The notes: generated from the sequence alone by a model not told the origin. A DNA stretch of 27,963 bases from Clostridia bacterium (GCA_003562655.1 PWUC01000054.1:1-27963); one strand, 5' to 3'; shown: positions 1 to 8,346, counted from the first letter of the stretch. Program-made: numbers and translations.

Positions 1-990
1 GGGGCGCTGCCCCTGCAGGCCCAACTCTACATCGATGAGCCCGTCGGGTCCCACGCGGTGCCAGTGGTCGGGGCGGAAATCAAACTCCACCACAAAACTC
101 GTGCCCCTGAGCCGTCCCATCTCGCTGAGAAAGGCCCCCAGTGGCAGATGGACCTCGCCGCCTGCCATCAGGGCGCCGACCTGCAGCACCTGATTTCCGA
201 AGATCACAGCCAGGCTCACCGCCTCCCCGCTGCGGGCCCGGTCAGCGGCAGGTGCCAGCACAGGCACCTCGACGGGCAGGTCGGCCCCTTTCAGCGACTT
301 CAACACCTCGATCTGGTCGACTCCGGAAAGGGACAGGCTGTTCTCCCTCACGAGCTCGTGCAGCTGCAGGGCCAGATCCTGCTCCGACCCCTCCGTCAAA
401 CCGTAGGCGTCTCGGTGGACGGCAACGCGCCATTCAACGTCCCCCTCCCTCAGATGTGGGATCAGGGAAACTGTGTCGTAGACCAACCGGACCGGGGTCC
501 CAATCTGGGCCCACCCCGCCACCTCGAAGATGTCCGGGTTGCTCATGCGGATGCAACCCTCGGAGATGAACTGCCCAATGGAGCTCTCGTTGTTGTTTCC
601 GTGAATGCCGTAACCCTTCAGGTCCAATCCCAACCACCAGGGCCCCAGGGGATTCTCCGGCCCCGCCGGGACGGGCCCTCTTCCTCGAGGATACCACCAC
701 GGCTGCCAGATGCGCGTCTCAACGGTAAAATCCCCTACGGGTGACGGGCTGTCTGACCGGCCAACGGCCACGGAGTATGCTCCCACAACCCGGCCCTGGT
801 CCACGATGACCAGTTTCCGGGCGGGGATGTTGATCCATATCCCGTGCTCCGGATACCCCGCTGGCAGGAAGGGTTTCTCAACGGTCTCCTCAACTCCGAC
901 GGGCATCTCGGACATGGCTGCGTAGACTGGATAGGTACAGATCAGCATCATGATGACCATCAGGACAGCCTCTGATGCTCTCGGTCGCAA
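1..990 (-). CDS. L,D-transpeptidase (YkuD family), 3' end cut by window
   Basis: Probably an exported enzyme that makes 3-3 cross-links in peptidoglycan or attaches proteins to it. The minus strand is open from 990 to the window edge (330 codons, no stop). The start is TTG at 990, preceded by AGGAGGTG at about 1005-998; an in-frame stop lies just upstream at 999-997. Residues 8-25 form a hydrophobic signal peptide or anchor. The YkuD domain covers about residues 49-162: SPSPVGDFTV near 81-90, the conserved HGNN at 130-133, and the catalytic S-x-G-C-x-R at 143-148 (Cys146). The remaining part, about 165-330, has strand-rich segments such as GEVHLPLGAFLSEMG. This resembles copper-amine-oxidase N-terminal-like (stalk) domains common in Firmicute wall proteins, but that second assignment is tentative. 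Only the C-terminus is missing. Confidence 0.88.
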   Translation of the reverse strand, partial: MRPRASEAVLMVIMMLICTYPVYAAMSEMPVGVEETVEKPFLPAGYPEHGIWINIPARKLVIVDQGRVVGAYSVAVGRSDSPSPVGDFTVETRIWQPWWYPRGRGPVPAGPENPLGPWWLGLDLKGYGIHGNNNESSIGQFISEGCIRMSNPDIFEVAGWAQIGTPVRLVYDTVSLIPHLREGDVEWRVAVHRDAYGLTEGSEQDLALQLHELVRENSLSLSGVDQIEVLKSLKGADLPVEVPVLAPAADRARSGEAVSLAVIFGNQVLQVGALMAGGEVHLPLGAFLSEMGRLRGTSFVVEFDFRPDHWHRVGPDGLIDVELGLQGQRP

Positions 991-1224
991 CGCCCATCAC
1001 CTCCTGTTGCAATGTGGCCCTACATTAGAATATGTGCCCTGCATTCGGTGATGATTCCCCTGCGGTTCAAAAACGAAAGTGGATATTGCCGCCGTGAGGC
1101 GCACGCAAAGGATCGGCCTCTCGGGCTGGTCTCAGTGCTCGTCGGACGCAGAAGCTGCATGGATTGGCCCGCGCCAGAGGATCCCATGTGGTCGCCTGCA
1201 GGGCGACAGATGAGTGATGAATCA

Positions 1225-1253
1225 TTGTGCGAAGGAGGTCGCTTTGCTATAAT
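1225..1253 (+). promoter_or_regulatory. SigmaA-type promoter of tRNA-Leu
   Basis: A -35 box TTGTGC (1225-1230) and a perfect -10 box TATAAT (1248-1253) are 17 bases apart. The TGC just before the -10 gives an extended -10. Transcription would start near 1260, about 17 bases before the mature tRNA. This is the clearest promoter in the window. Confidence 0.75.
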
Positions 1254-1276
1254 ACGTGGTGCAGCATGATCCATGG

Positions 1277-1364
1277 GCCGAGGTGGCGGAACTGGCCTAC
1301 GCGTGCGACTCAAAATCGCATGGGGTGACCCCCCTTGTGGGTTCGAATCCCACCCTCGGCACCA
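1277..1364 (+). tRNA. tRNA-Leu (anticodon CAA), CCA encoded
   Basis: A class II tRNA of 88 nt including CCA. The acceptor stem GCCGAGG (1277-1283) pairs with CCTCGGC (1354-1360), followed by discriminator A1361 and CCA 1362-1364. The anticodon stem TGCGA/TCGCA encloses the loop CTCAAAA, giving anticodon CAA, which reads UUG leucine codons. A long variable arm able to form GGGGT-GA-CCCC, and the T arm GTGGG-TTCGAAT-CCCAC, are typical of tRNA-Leu. A promoter lies upstream and an intrinsic terminator follows, so it is a single-gene unit. The IS element lies 127 bases downstream. Confidence 0.95.
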
Positions 1365-1371
1365 TCCTCAG

Positions 1372-1397
1372 TCACCCTCTGATGAGGGTGATTTTTT
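1372..1397 (+). terminator. Intrinsic terminator of tRNA-Leu
   Basis: An 8-bp stem (TCACCCTC at 1372-1379 with GAGGGTGA at 1384-1391) has a four-base loop and is followed directly by six T (1392-1397). It begins eight bases after the tRNA CCA end. Confidence 0.9.
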
Positions 1398-1491
1398 GTG
1401 CCGGGTTGGGGTCCATGATGGCCCAGGGGCAATATGAATGAGCAGGGCGGTCGATTGGGGTCGGAGCGCAATCTATGTTGTCGTCGACTAG

Positions 1492-1507
1492 TACTACTCC
1501 GTTAAGT
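1492..1507 (+). repeat. Left terminal inverted repeat of the IS
   Basis: TACTACTCCGTTAAGT; it matches the right end at 2856-2871 in inverted orientation with a single G/A difference. The preceding CTAG (1488-1491) is one copy of the presumed target duplication. Confidence 0.9.
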
Positions 1508-1546
1508 GAGCAGGAGATTGCCAGTCCCGGGTAGAATATCCATGGT

Positions 1547-2836
1547 ATGAAAGCGAAAGAGTTGCTGGAAGGCAGGCGAAGATTGCGGGAGTTCGTCAGG
1601 CCGTTGTTACCGCTATTCGGGCGCTCTGAGCGACGTCATTGGGCCGCCGTGTATCTACACGGACTGCTTCTGGAAGGAGGAGGACGCAAGACAGCTGCTG
1701 GTATTGCGCGGCAGTTGGAAGGTGATGAACAGGCCCTTCAGCAGTTTCTCAGTCAGAGCCCGTGGGATTGGGAGCCGGTGCGGCGACAGTTGGCGCTGCA
1801 GATGATGAGTTTTGTGCCAGCCAGTGGCGGTTGGGTAGTGGATGACACCGGTTTCCCGAAGAAAGGGGAGCACTCGGTGGGGGTTGCCCGGCAGTACTCG
1901 GGGACGTTGGGCAAGGTCGGTAACTGCCAGATCGGAGTCAGTCTGAACTACGCCACCGAAGATGCATGTTTCCCTCTGGACTTTCAGTTGTACTTGCCGG
2001 AGAAATGGGCGCAGGATGCTGAGCGTTGCAATCGGGCGGGTATACCTCAGGGTCGAAAGTTTCAGACCAAATGGCAGCTGGCAGTTGAGATGATCGATAG
2101 GGCGCTTGGGTGGGGTGTCAATCCGGGTACGGTGATAGCCGACTCGGGATATGGCGTAGCGACCAAGTTCCGGCAGGCCCTGCGCTCGCTGAATCTGACG
2201 TATGTGGTGGGTATAGGAGCAGAGACGGGATTCTGGCTGCAGGAGATCAGAACTGATATACCCAAGCACAGTGGTAGAGGCAGACCGCGTACCCGAGATT
2301 ACGATCTGCCGGATCCACAGAGTGCGGTCGCAATAGCCCGTCAATTACCCGAGGATGCCTGGAGGGAAGTAACGTGGCGGCAGGGTAGCAAGGGACCCCT
2401 GAAAAGCCGATTTGCCGCCATCAGAGCTCAGCCATCGCACGGCCATGCCCAGGGCAAGGTCACAGAGCCGATGGGTTGGTTGCTGATTCAGTGGCCCGAG
2501 GATGAGGAAGGACCGACGAAATTCTGGGTATCCAACCTGGATGAGACCACGACACTGCGACAGCTGATCTACTGGGGCAAACTGCGATGGTGGGTGGAGC
2601 AGAACTATCAGCAGCTGAAGGATCAGCTGGGTTTGGATCACTTCGAGGGACGCTCATGGACCGGATGGCATCATCACGTAACCATGACCATGATGGCATT
2701 CGACTTCCTCACTCTCGAAACCCTGCGGGCAAAAAAAAACTTCTGGGTGGACCCTGCCCAGAGTACAGCGCGAGATTGTGATGGAGATCCTGCTACTACA
2801 GCTCGGCTTCTGCCCGATGTGCCGCAGGAGAATTGA
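1547..2836 (+). CDS. IS701-family DDE transposase (frame change near C-terminus)
   Basis: A 429-residue transposase that would cut and join the IS ends. Acidic catalytic candidates are D99/D100 in VVDDTGFPKKG, D199 in VIADSGYG, and E351 in WWVEQNYQQLKDQLGLDHFEG, the usual DDE arrangement for this family. The start is ATG at 1547 with no convincing ribosome binding site. After codon 396, just past a run of nine A (2731-2739), this frame gives an unlikely tail (NFWVDPAQSTARDCDGDP) ending at 2836. The +1 frame instead gives TLPRVQREIVMEILLLQLGF followed by CPMCRRR, ending with TAA at 2859-2861. That tail looks like the genuine C-terminus. Either one A was gained and the gene is broken, or the full-length product is made by slippage on the A run. 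Family call secure; activity uncertain. Confidence 0.88.
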   Translation: MKAKELLEGRRRLREFVRPLLPLFGRSERRHWAAVYLHGLLLEGGGRKTAAGIARQLEGDEQALQQFLSQSPWDWEPVRRQLALQMMSFVPASGGWVVDDTGFPKKGEHSVGVARQYSGTLGKVGNCQIGVSLNYATEDACFPLDFQLYLPEKWAQDAERCNRAGIPQGRKFQTKWQLAVEMIDRALGWGVNPGTVIADSGYGVATKFRQALRSLNLTYVVGIGAETGFWLQEIRTDIPKHSGRGRPRTRDYDLPDPQSAVAIARQLPEDAWREVTWRQGSKGPLKSRFAAIRAQPSHGHAQGKVTEPMGWLLIQWPEDEEGPTKFWVSNLDETTTLRQLIYWGKLRWWVEQNYQQLKDQLGLDHFEGRSWTGWHHHVTMTMMAFDFLTLETLRAKKNFWVDPAQSTARDCDGDPATTARLLPDVPQEN

Positions 2837-2855
2837 GGATGAAGAACCGCCATAT

Positions 2856-2871
2856 ACTTAATGGAGTAGTA
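2856..2871 (-). repeat. Right terminal inverted repeat of the IS
   Basis: On the minus strand this reads TACTACTCCATTAAGT, pairing with the left end. The second CTAG copy follows at 2872-2875. The stop codon of the alternative-frame transposase C-terminus (TAA at 2859-2861) lies inside this repeat. Confidence 0.9.
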
Positions 2872-3112
2872 CTAGGTGTAGTGCGTCCGGCCGCAATGCG
2901 AATCCGCCTTCCCTGGCACCTGCCACGTCCTCCGCCGCCTTCGGACAGGTTCGGCATAGAGTTGGTGGGTGGGTGGCCATCACTCATCGCGGGATGGGCG
3001 GGCGGTTCGGGTCAACACACCAGATCCTCAGCTCCCTACACCGATCCGTCGCAGATCCCACTGGAGGGGCGGCTCCTGCGGGGAACTGCAATGGATTGAC
3101 TGAACTGACAGA

Positions 3113-4876
3113 CTATGGTCCGGCTGATCTCGGCATGCCGTCTTCATCCCATCCATGGAGACGGTAGTATTCGGCAAGCATGATCTCCAGTTCCCCCTCG
3201 TCGGCGACCCAGTCCCCGTCAGGACCGATGGGCTCATTGAACATCCGCGCCGGCAGGGCGTCGTCCTCGGTCGTCCAACCCTCGCGGATGTTGAAGTGCT
3301 TGACCATTGTAGTCACTCTACTGGCTATGGACGCAAGATCGTCCTCGGTTGCGTTCATGCCCGTGGTCGCCCTGACAATAGTTTCCATGCCCTTCCATCC
3401 GATAAACTTCTGGTAGAACCGGCAGAGAATGAGGCAATCCTCGAGGGTGTTTCTGTTTTCGTATCGGACGAACTCCCTCGTCTTTGCCACCGGCTCCTCC
3501 GGCGCCTCGTCATTCAACTCCACCATGTAAAAACTCGAGCGCAGGTGACAGGCTCCCCGCCCGGACACCGCGTACCCGAGACTCATACCTCGCAGCGTCC
3601 TGGGATCATAGCCCGCAGGCTCCAGCCCCTTGACGTGCACTGCAATATCCTGCAGCCCCAGCTCCTCGGCTGCCCCCCGGACTCCCCTGGCGAGGATCTC
3701 CCCCGCACCTTCCCTCCGGGCAATCTGCTTCAGGGACTCCGCGATTGCATCCACATCACCATACTCGGGTTGCCCGCTGAGCTTCCCCCTCTTTCCAGCC
3801 TCAATGCCGAAAGCCACGGTGTTGCCGCCGGTGATGGTGTCCAGGCCCAACCGGTCACAGAGGTCATTCAGGTATGCGACCTCGTCAATCCGGTCCACGC
3901 AGCAGAGGCCGCCGAGGGCATACAGCGTCTCATATTCCGGCCCTTCCAGCACCAGACCCTCGTGTCGCCCGCTGGTCACCTTGATCAGTTTCCCGCAGGC
4001 CATGAAGCAGCGATGGCAGGCCCTGGGCCTGACCTCCATCTTCTCATGCATGGCATCACTGCTGATGCCCTCCCACCCGTCAAAGGATCCCTTCCGCCAG
4101 TAGCGCGTGGGAAAGGCTGCCGCGGTATTGGCCACGCCGACCATATATGGAGTGCCCCGCTTCCGCATGGTCCTGGTCCTGTCCGTGTCCCCGTACTCAT
4201 TCACCATTTCTCTGACATAACCTCGAAGCAGGTCTTCATCGGCCAGGGGTGTCGTCTGCGACCCGCTGAAGACAATCCCCTTGAGCTTCTTCGATCCCAT
4301 CACCGCACCCATGCCCGTTCGACCCGCAGAACGCCAGTAGTTGTTCTTGATGCAGGCGAACCTGACCAGGTTCTCCCCCGCGGGTCCTATGACCAGGGCC
4401 TGTGCTCCCCTGACACCGACCTCATCCAGCAGTGCATCCTCCGTCGCGTAGGTCTGCTCACCCCATACCCCCGATGCATCTTGAAATTCCACTGCACCCT
4501 CTGAGATGTGCAGGTACAGCGGTTCCTCACTTGCCCCCTCAATCATAAAAGCATCGTAGCCGGTGCGCTTCATGACTGGAGCCACATGCCCCCCGGAATA
4601 GGATTCGCCGAAGAATCCCGTCAGAGGCGACTTGGCAAAAACTCCAAAGCGGCTGGCTGCGGGCACGGGGGTGTCGGCCACCGGGCCGGTGGAAAACACC
4701 ATCTTGTTGTCGCGAGAGAGGGGATCAATTCCCGGCTGCAGGTGCTTCAAGAGAAGATAACATGCCAGACCTTTTCCGCCCAGGTATTTTTTCAGGACGT
4801 CCCCGGGAATGATCTCTTCTTTCGTACTCCGATCCGTCAGGTCAATCCGCAGGACTCTTCCGTGAAAACCGTGCAT
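3113..4876 (-). CDS. Aldehyde:ferredoxin oxidoreductase family protein (W/Mo-pterin)
   Basis: A 587-residue cytoplasmic enzyme of the tungsten AOR family, which oxidises aldehydes to carboxylic acids (or the reverse) using ferredoxin, with a bis-pterin metal site and one [4Fe-4S] cluster. The N-terminal pterin-binding domain starts MHGFHGRVLRIDLT and includes GRTGMGAVMGSKKLKG near residues 185-199. The cluster ligands are the C-x2-C-x3-C motif CHRCFMAC at 287-294 plus a later cysteine in DCLILC (481 or 485). The pterin-domain motif DRLGLDT is near 341-347. Length is normal for the family (about 600). I chose ATG 4876 because GGGGAG lies about 10 bases upstream and family homology begins there; the frame is open 25 codons further. 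No ferredoxin, MoaD-like or tungstate-transport gene is adjacent, so substrate and partner are unknown. Confidence 0.93.
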   Translation of the reverse strand: MHGFHGRVLRIDLTDRSTKEEIIPGDVLKKYLGGKGLACYLLLKHLQPGIDPLSRDNKMVFSTGPVADTPVPAASRFGVFAKSPLTGFFGESYSGGHVAPVMKRTGYDAFMIEGASEEPLYLHISEGAVEFQDASGVWGEQTYATEDALLDEVGVRGAQALVIGPAGENLVRFACIKNNYWRSAGRTGMGAVMGSKKLKGIVFSGSQTTPLADEDLLRGYVREMVNEYGDTDRTRTMRKRGTPYMVGVANTAAAFPTRYWRKGSFDGWEGISSDAMHEKMEVRPRACHRCFMACGKLIKVTSGRHEGLVLEGPEYETLYALGGLCCVDRIDEVAYLNDLCDRLGLDTITGGNTVAFGIEAGKRGKLSGQPEYGDVDAIAESLKQIARREGAGEILARGVRGAAEELGLQDIAVHVKGLEPAGYDPRTLRGMSLGYAVSGRGACHLRSSFYMVELNDEAPEEPVAKTREFVRYENRNTLEDCLILCRFYQKFIGWKGMETIVRATTGMNATEDDLASIASRVTTMVKHFNIREGWTTEDDALPARMFNEPIGPDGDWVADEGELEIMLAEYYRLHGWDEDGMPRSAGP

Positions 4877-5168
4877 GGATGGCACACTCCCCTTCGTTCG
4901 TCGCTGCACACAACTGGAGCGCCTGTGATGGATAGGGCAGGGCGACTCCACCTGCCCGGCGCCCCGGTCTCTGAGGCCCGCGAAATCGCGAGCAGCATCC
5001 TCATCGGGTTTCTAGACCTGGGGACCTGACTCCTTTGACGGAGTGCAAGGCTCCAGGTCCTTCGACTGGGCCACCTCCGCGGGCAGTCCTCCGAAACCCG
5101 GACCGGGCCCCATCGAATCTGGGCGATGGAACCCGCCATCGCAGGCCAGCCGCCCACAGCACCCCATT

Positions 5169-6032
5169 TTAGACGTCCAGGTGGTCGAACACATGATCTC
5201 TGATCCGGGAGAACGCCACAGCCCCGGTGGTATACCCCTGTCCGTCGCCACGGGGCAATCACCATAGGACGCCAGCTGTCTCTGATAGGTCAGCAGCCGA
5301 TCATGCAGAGCGGGAACACGTTTTCATGCCCCCGACAGGTGAAACCTCTCTCGAAGTTCAACAGCCGCCTGATCAGCCGTACATCCTGCTCATTCAGGGG
5401 TGCCACCGCGCGGGAGTAGACGGAGTCGAGATACGCCTCATCCATGGCCAGTACCGCCAACACCGGGACATAGACATCGGCAGAATCGTGATGGATGTGG
5501 TGCAGGTTGGTGACAAAACCTCCCAGGCTGGCTCCACAGAGGACTATTGTTGTGACCCCTTCCGCTCTCAGGGCCTCCACGAGCTTCTCGGCAAGTGTGA
5601 CCGGGGCGGCCAACATGGCCACCCACCTGCAAAGAGCTGCGCTGCCCCGGAAGAAGTCGCCTCGCGAACTGTGCCATGGGGCCCGTAGTGCGAAGAGGTT
5701 GACCCGCTGGCAGCGAGGATCCTTCGAGGAGAAGACCCGCTTGAACCCATAGTCGTAGGGTATTTCGGAGCTCCGTGATGGTATATGATGGCCGGAGCCC
5801 CTGGACCTTGACCACCTCTCCCCTCTCACCGCACCGGTGAGTTCTCCGCCCAGGCTGTTCAGGATGACCTCTTGCTGGCCCTCCATCGCCTACAGGTTCG
5901 ATCTTCCGTCCGACCGCATCACCCGAAGGTGTTCTTCAATGGGCTCGGAGTGACGCTCTCCCTGAAGTACTTCGGCGAAAGAAGCGCACCCAATCTCACC
6001 GCCAGTTCATCAATCAGGCTGTGCAGGCTCAC
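5169..6032 (-). pseudogene. Alpha/beta-hydrolase-like gene broken by several frameshifts
   Basis: No single frame spans this gene, but successive pieces on the minus strand read as one alpha/beta hydrolase. A GTG start at 6032 with AAGGGAG eight bases upstream opens MSLHSLIDELAVRLGALL and stops at 5919. Near 5813-5767 one frame gives GPGAPAIIYHHGAP, a typical strand before the oxyanion region. A second frame then carries EIPYDYGFKRVFSSKDPRC, the nucleophile elbow GASLGG and RLLNFERGF (about 5767-5300). A third gives LLTYQRQLASYGDCPVA (about 5310-5240). The first frame returns with GYTTGAVAFSRIRDHVFDHL and a stop at 5171-5169. At least four frame changes are needed, so the gene is decayed, or the sequence here is poor. 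The native substrate cannot be inferred. Confidence 0.68.
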
Positions 6033-6423
6033 AAGACAGTCTCCCTTCGTCTCGCTCTCATGCTACCTGTCCGCAGCACGCCATCCCGGGCTCCTTCTGG
6101 CGACGTCGGCATCGCCCACTGCCCGAATCTATCGATCAGGTCGCTGCAAACCGCGGGCTGCTCCACCGGCGGGTGCCGCATTCTGCGCTCCCTTCGCGGG
6201 GACTGCCCGGCCCGTGGCACCGGCCTCGGGGAGGCATCAAATCCTCATGCTTCAGCGCCGGCGTCCCGTGCTCTGACTCGGCCCATTGAATGCAGCACCT
6301 GCCCCGGCGGCGACCCTCCAAATCATCGCAAGACAGTGCCCTCAACGCAACACTGACCGGGTGAGGCACAAGACAGATTGCAGGGCAGATCCCGGCACCT
6401 CCGAGGCAGACCCCGGATCGGGA
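6033..6423. other. Non-coding gap between pseudogene and aldo/keto reductase
   Basis: About 390 bases with only short, unconvincing open frames on both strands. I see no RNA gene, repeat or clear terminator. The stretch lies downstream of the reductase and upstream of the hydrolase pseudogene on the minus strand, and may be eroded coding DNA. Confidence 0.5.
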
Positions 6424-7374
6424 TCAGGTGAGCTCCCTGGCCCGCTCAACCATTCCCCTTATTTTCCGCTCCTCCTCATAGCTCATGCCCCAGTTTGCCG
6501 CCGCAACGTTTTCCTCCAGATGCTCGGCGGAGGTAACTCCGGAGATGACTGAGGCCACCTGGGGCTGAGCCAGAAGCCAGGCGATGGCCAGCTGACTCGG
6601 ACTGAAACCCTGGACCCCCGCATATTCCTCCAGCTCCTCTATGACACCATAGTGAGGGTCTGTGAGAAACTCCTGAACGTATTCACTGCTCTCCCCCCGA
6701 GAACCCTCCGGAGCTGACTCACCCCTGCGGTATTTTCCGGTCAGGAATCCGCCCGCCAGCGGGAAATAGGGTATGATCCCGACGCCAAAATGCTCACAAC
6801 AGGGAATGAGTTCCTCTTCAACCTGCCTGACCAGCAGGTTGTAGTGAGGCTGGACTGAAGCGATTCGCGCCCACCCATTCATCTCTGCGAGACTTACTCC
6901 CAGGCACAGCTGCCAGGCATTCCAGTTCGAAACACCGACATAGCGGACCTTCCCCCCGGTGACCAGGTCATCCAGGGCCCGCAAGGTCTCGTCTGGGGGC
7001 GTCGCATCATCCCAGGTGTGAATCTGGTACAAATCGATGTGATCCGTTCTCAGGCGACACAGGCTCCGATGCACGCTATCCATGATGTGTTTGCGTGAGG
7101 CGCCGCCGTCGTTTGGGCCCTTCCCCGATCTCAGACCCACCTTTGTGGCGATGACAAAATCCCCGCGTCTCCCCTCAAGGGCCTCTCCGATCGCGGCCTC
7201 CGAGGCCCCTCCCTGGTAGATGTCTGCAGTGTCAATGAAGTTGACCCCGCAATCTGCAGCCAGGGCCAGGATCTCGCCTGCCTCTTCCTGGCTGACCTTG
7301 CCGCCGAACTGATTGGTGCCCAGGCCAACAACCGAGACCTTCAGTCCCGTGTCACCCAACTGTCTGTACTTCAT
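6424..7374 (-). CDS. Aldo/keto reductase
   Basis: A 316-residue NADPH-type aldo/keto reductase with a TIM-barrel fold, reducing aldehydes or ketones in the cytoplasm. The N-terminus MKYRQLGDTGLKVSVVGLGT is the family strand with the GLG-T turn. The catalytic tetrad is complete: D48 and Y53 in NFIDTADIY, K78 in FVIATKVG, and H119 in IDLYQIHTWD. Cofactor-end motifs VGVSNWN and the C-terminal VASVISGVTSAEHLEEN are present. ATG 7374 follows GGGAGGGGG about five bases upstream. It most resembles the class grouped with general stress protein 69/YhdN-like enzymes; the true substrate is unknown. It may be cotranscribed with the hydrolase pseudogene and the oxidoreductase, but the gaps are long. Confidence 0.95.
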   Translation of the reverse strand: MKYRQLGDTGLKVSVVGLGTNQFGGKVSQEEAGEILALAADCGVNFIDTADIYQGGASEAAIGEALEGRRGDFVIATKVGLRSGKGPNDGGASRKHIMDSVHRSLCRLRTDHIDLYQIHTWDDATPPDETLRALDDLVTGGKVRYVGVSNWNAWQLCLGVSLAEMNGWARIASVQPHYNLLVRQVEEELIPCCEHFGVGIIPYFPLAGGFLTGKYRRGESAPEGSRGESSEYVQEFLTDPHYGVIEELEEYAGVQGFSPSQLAIAWLLAQPQVASVISGVTSAEHLEENVAAANWGMSYEEERKIRGMVERARELT

Positions 7375-7885
7375 GCTACCCCCTCCCAGGTGTGCCGCTT
7401 CTGATCAATGCCGACCGTCGTCGCAAGTTCTGGGCACAGGTGCTCCGACTCTCATGTTTCGCTGCCGGTCCCGCCAATCCTCCGCCCTCGCCTCAGTGAG
7501 CGCTCATGATGGGCTGGCTGGGCGTGTGACCTACCGGGCGGAGGTTGACGAGCAGCAGCGACGCCGCGGAACGTCTGCACCGCAGTTCTCGCGGCTGGTG
7601 AAACATGTGTTAGATCCTGCTCAGATGACATGAAGGGACGTTGCACTCGAGAGGGAGGGAGGACGGTTGGATCAGCCGCGACCTTCAGCGCAATGAGGCG
7701 CTCCCAATGCCTTAGGCGACAGCTCCCGGTTCCCAGGCACCTCAGTGACGCCGCCGGTCTTGCTCATCAGGTGCCGGCGGCCTGCATCATGACCTGGTCG
7801 ACACCGACGCGGGAAGGAAAGCATCCTCCTGCACCGAACTGCAGCCCGCGGACGTTGTCACACACCACATGATCGAGGGCTCATT
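7375..7885. other. Long gap without recognisable genes
   Basis: About 510 bases upstream of the aldo/keto reductase. Open frames on both strands are short and none resembles a known family. It presumably includes the reductase promoter, but I found no convincing -35/-10 pair. The far end is bounded by the terminator of the Spy-like gene. Confidence 0.5.
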
Positions 7886-7922
7886 GAAAGAAGGGCTTCC
7901 AGCACGGCCTGTCTGGAAGCCC
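7886..7922 (-). terminator. Intrinsic terminator of the Spy-like gene
   Basis: On the minus strand a perfect 10-bp stem, GGGCTTCCAG (7922-7913) with CTGGAAGCCC (7902-7893), encloses a 10-base loop and is followed by TTCTTTC. It starts just after the stop of the small secreted protein gene. Confidence 0.65.
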
Positions 7923-7929
7923 TGTGGCC

Positions 7930-8346
7930 TCAACGACCGCTCTGAAGACGTCTCTGCATCAGGCGGTGCTGCATGTACAGACGCAGGGTGCGTGACCCTG
8001 CCTCATCGGAGACGCAGTCCTCTCCTCGCATCTGCTCCAGCTCTTCGGGAGTCAGGACACTCCTCACCAGATGCAGCATCTTTTGTCTCATGTTCGCCAG
8101 TTGACTTCTGATGGCCTCGTATCGTTCGGAATCACCCTCGGCCCGCGCCTCCCTCAGCTGGTCCCGCAGCGAGTGCATGGGAGCGATTGCGGCCTCCCGC
8201 AGGGCCTCGATCTGTTCGAGCTGATCGTCACTCAGACCCAGGCGCTCTGCTCTTTCGCTGCTGCTGCGAGCCATTGCGGCGGTGGCCGCGACCAGGACCA
8301 GAAGCAGGGCGATCAGGGCCACGGACAGTAACCTTCCCCTGACCAA
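7930..8346 (-). CDS. Small secreted Spy/CpxP-like helical protein
   Basis: A 138-residue exported protein resembling the Spy/CpxP/ZraP (LTxxQ) group, known as extracytoplasmic chaperones or metal-stress proteins. The TTG start at 8346 is preceded by AAAGGAGGT with an 8-base spacer; the frame extends upstream but contains no better site. Residues 5-26 form a signal peptide (LLSVALIALLLVLVAATAAMA). The mature part is highly charged and helical, with LGLSDDQLEQIEALRE early and VLTPEELEQMRGE late, the two LTxxQ-like segments expected of this fold. A possible extended -10 (TGC-TACACT, 8381-8373) would give a leader of about 20 bases. A terminator follows, so it is monocistronic. Function is inferred from fold pattern only. 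Confidence 0.72.
   Translation of the reverse strand: MVRGRLLSVALIALLLVLVAATAAMARSSSERAERLGLSDDQLEQIEALREAAIAPMHSLRDQLREARAEGDSERYEAIRSQLANMRQKMLHLVRSVLTPEELEQMRGEDCVSDEAGSRTLRLYMQHRLMQRRLQSGR

Larger units (their letters stand above)
1492..2871 (+). mobile_element. IS701-type insertion sequence, complete, 1380 bp
   Basis: The ends are 16-bp imperfect inverted repeats: TACTACTCCGTTAAGT at 1492-1507 and the complement of TACTACTCCATTAAGT at 2856-2871 (one mismatch). Both sides are flanked by CTAG (1488-1491 and 2872-2875), read as a 4-bp target duplication. The IS701 family is known for about 1.4-kb elements, one DDE transposase and 4-bp YTAR-type target duplications, so length, ends and target agree. 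It sits between tRNA-Leu and the oxidoreductase gene and does not visibly interrupt a gene. Near-identical ends and intact flanking CTAG suggest a fairly recent insertion. Confidence 0.9.

Noticed and set aside
1277..2875. Integrative element using tRNA-Leu as attachment site
   Set aside because: There is no integrase gene and no repeated tRNA 3' end downstream. The IS flanks are explained by its own 4-bp target duplication.
2876..3112. Possible gene between the IS and the oxidoreductase
   Set aside because: Only short frames with no family resemblance or ribosome site. I also saw no terminator with a T run for the oxidoreductase.
3155..4504. Plus-strand open frame of 449 codons opposite the oxidoreductase
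   Set aside because: It is antisense to the AOR gene with its cluster motif; no supporting motifs.
4877..5168. Possible small gene between the oxidoreductase and the hydrolase pseudogene
   Set aside because: Open frames on both strands overlap each other with no ribosome site or familiar sequence. A short ACTCC/GGAGT inverted repeat is present but weak.
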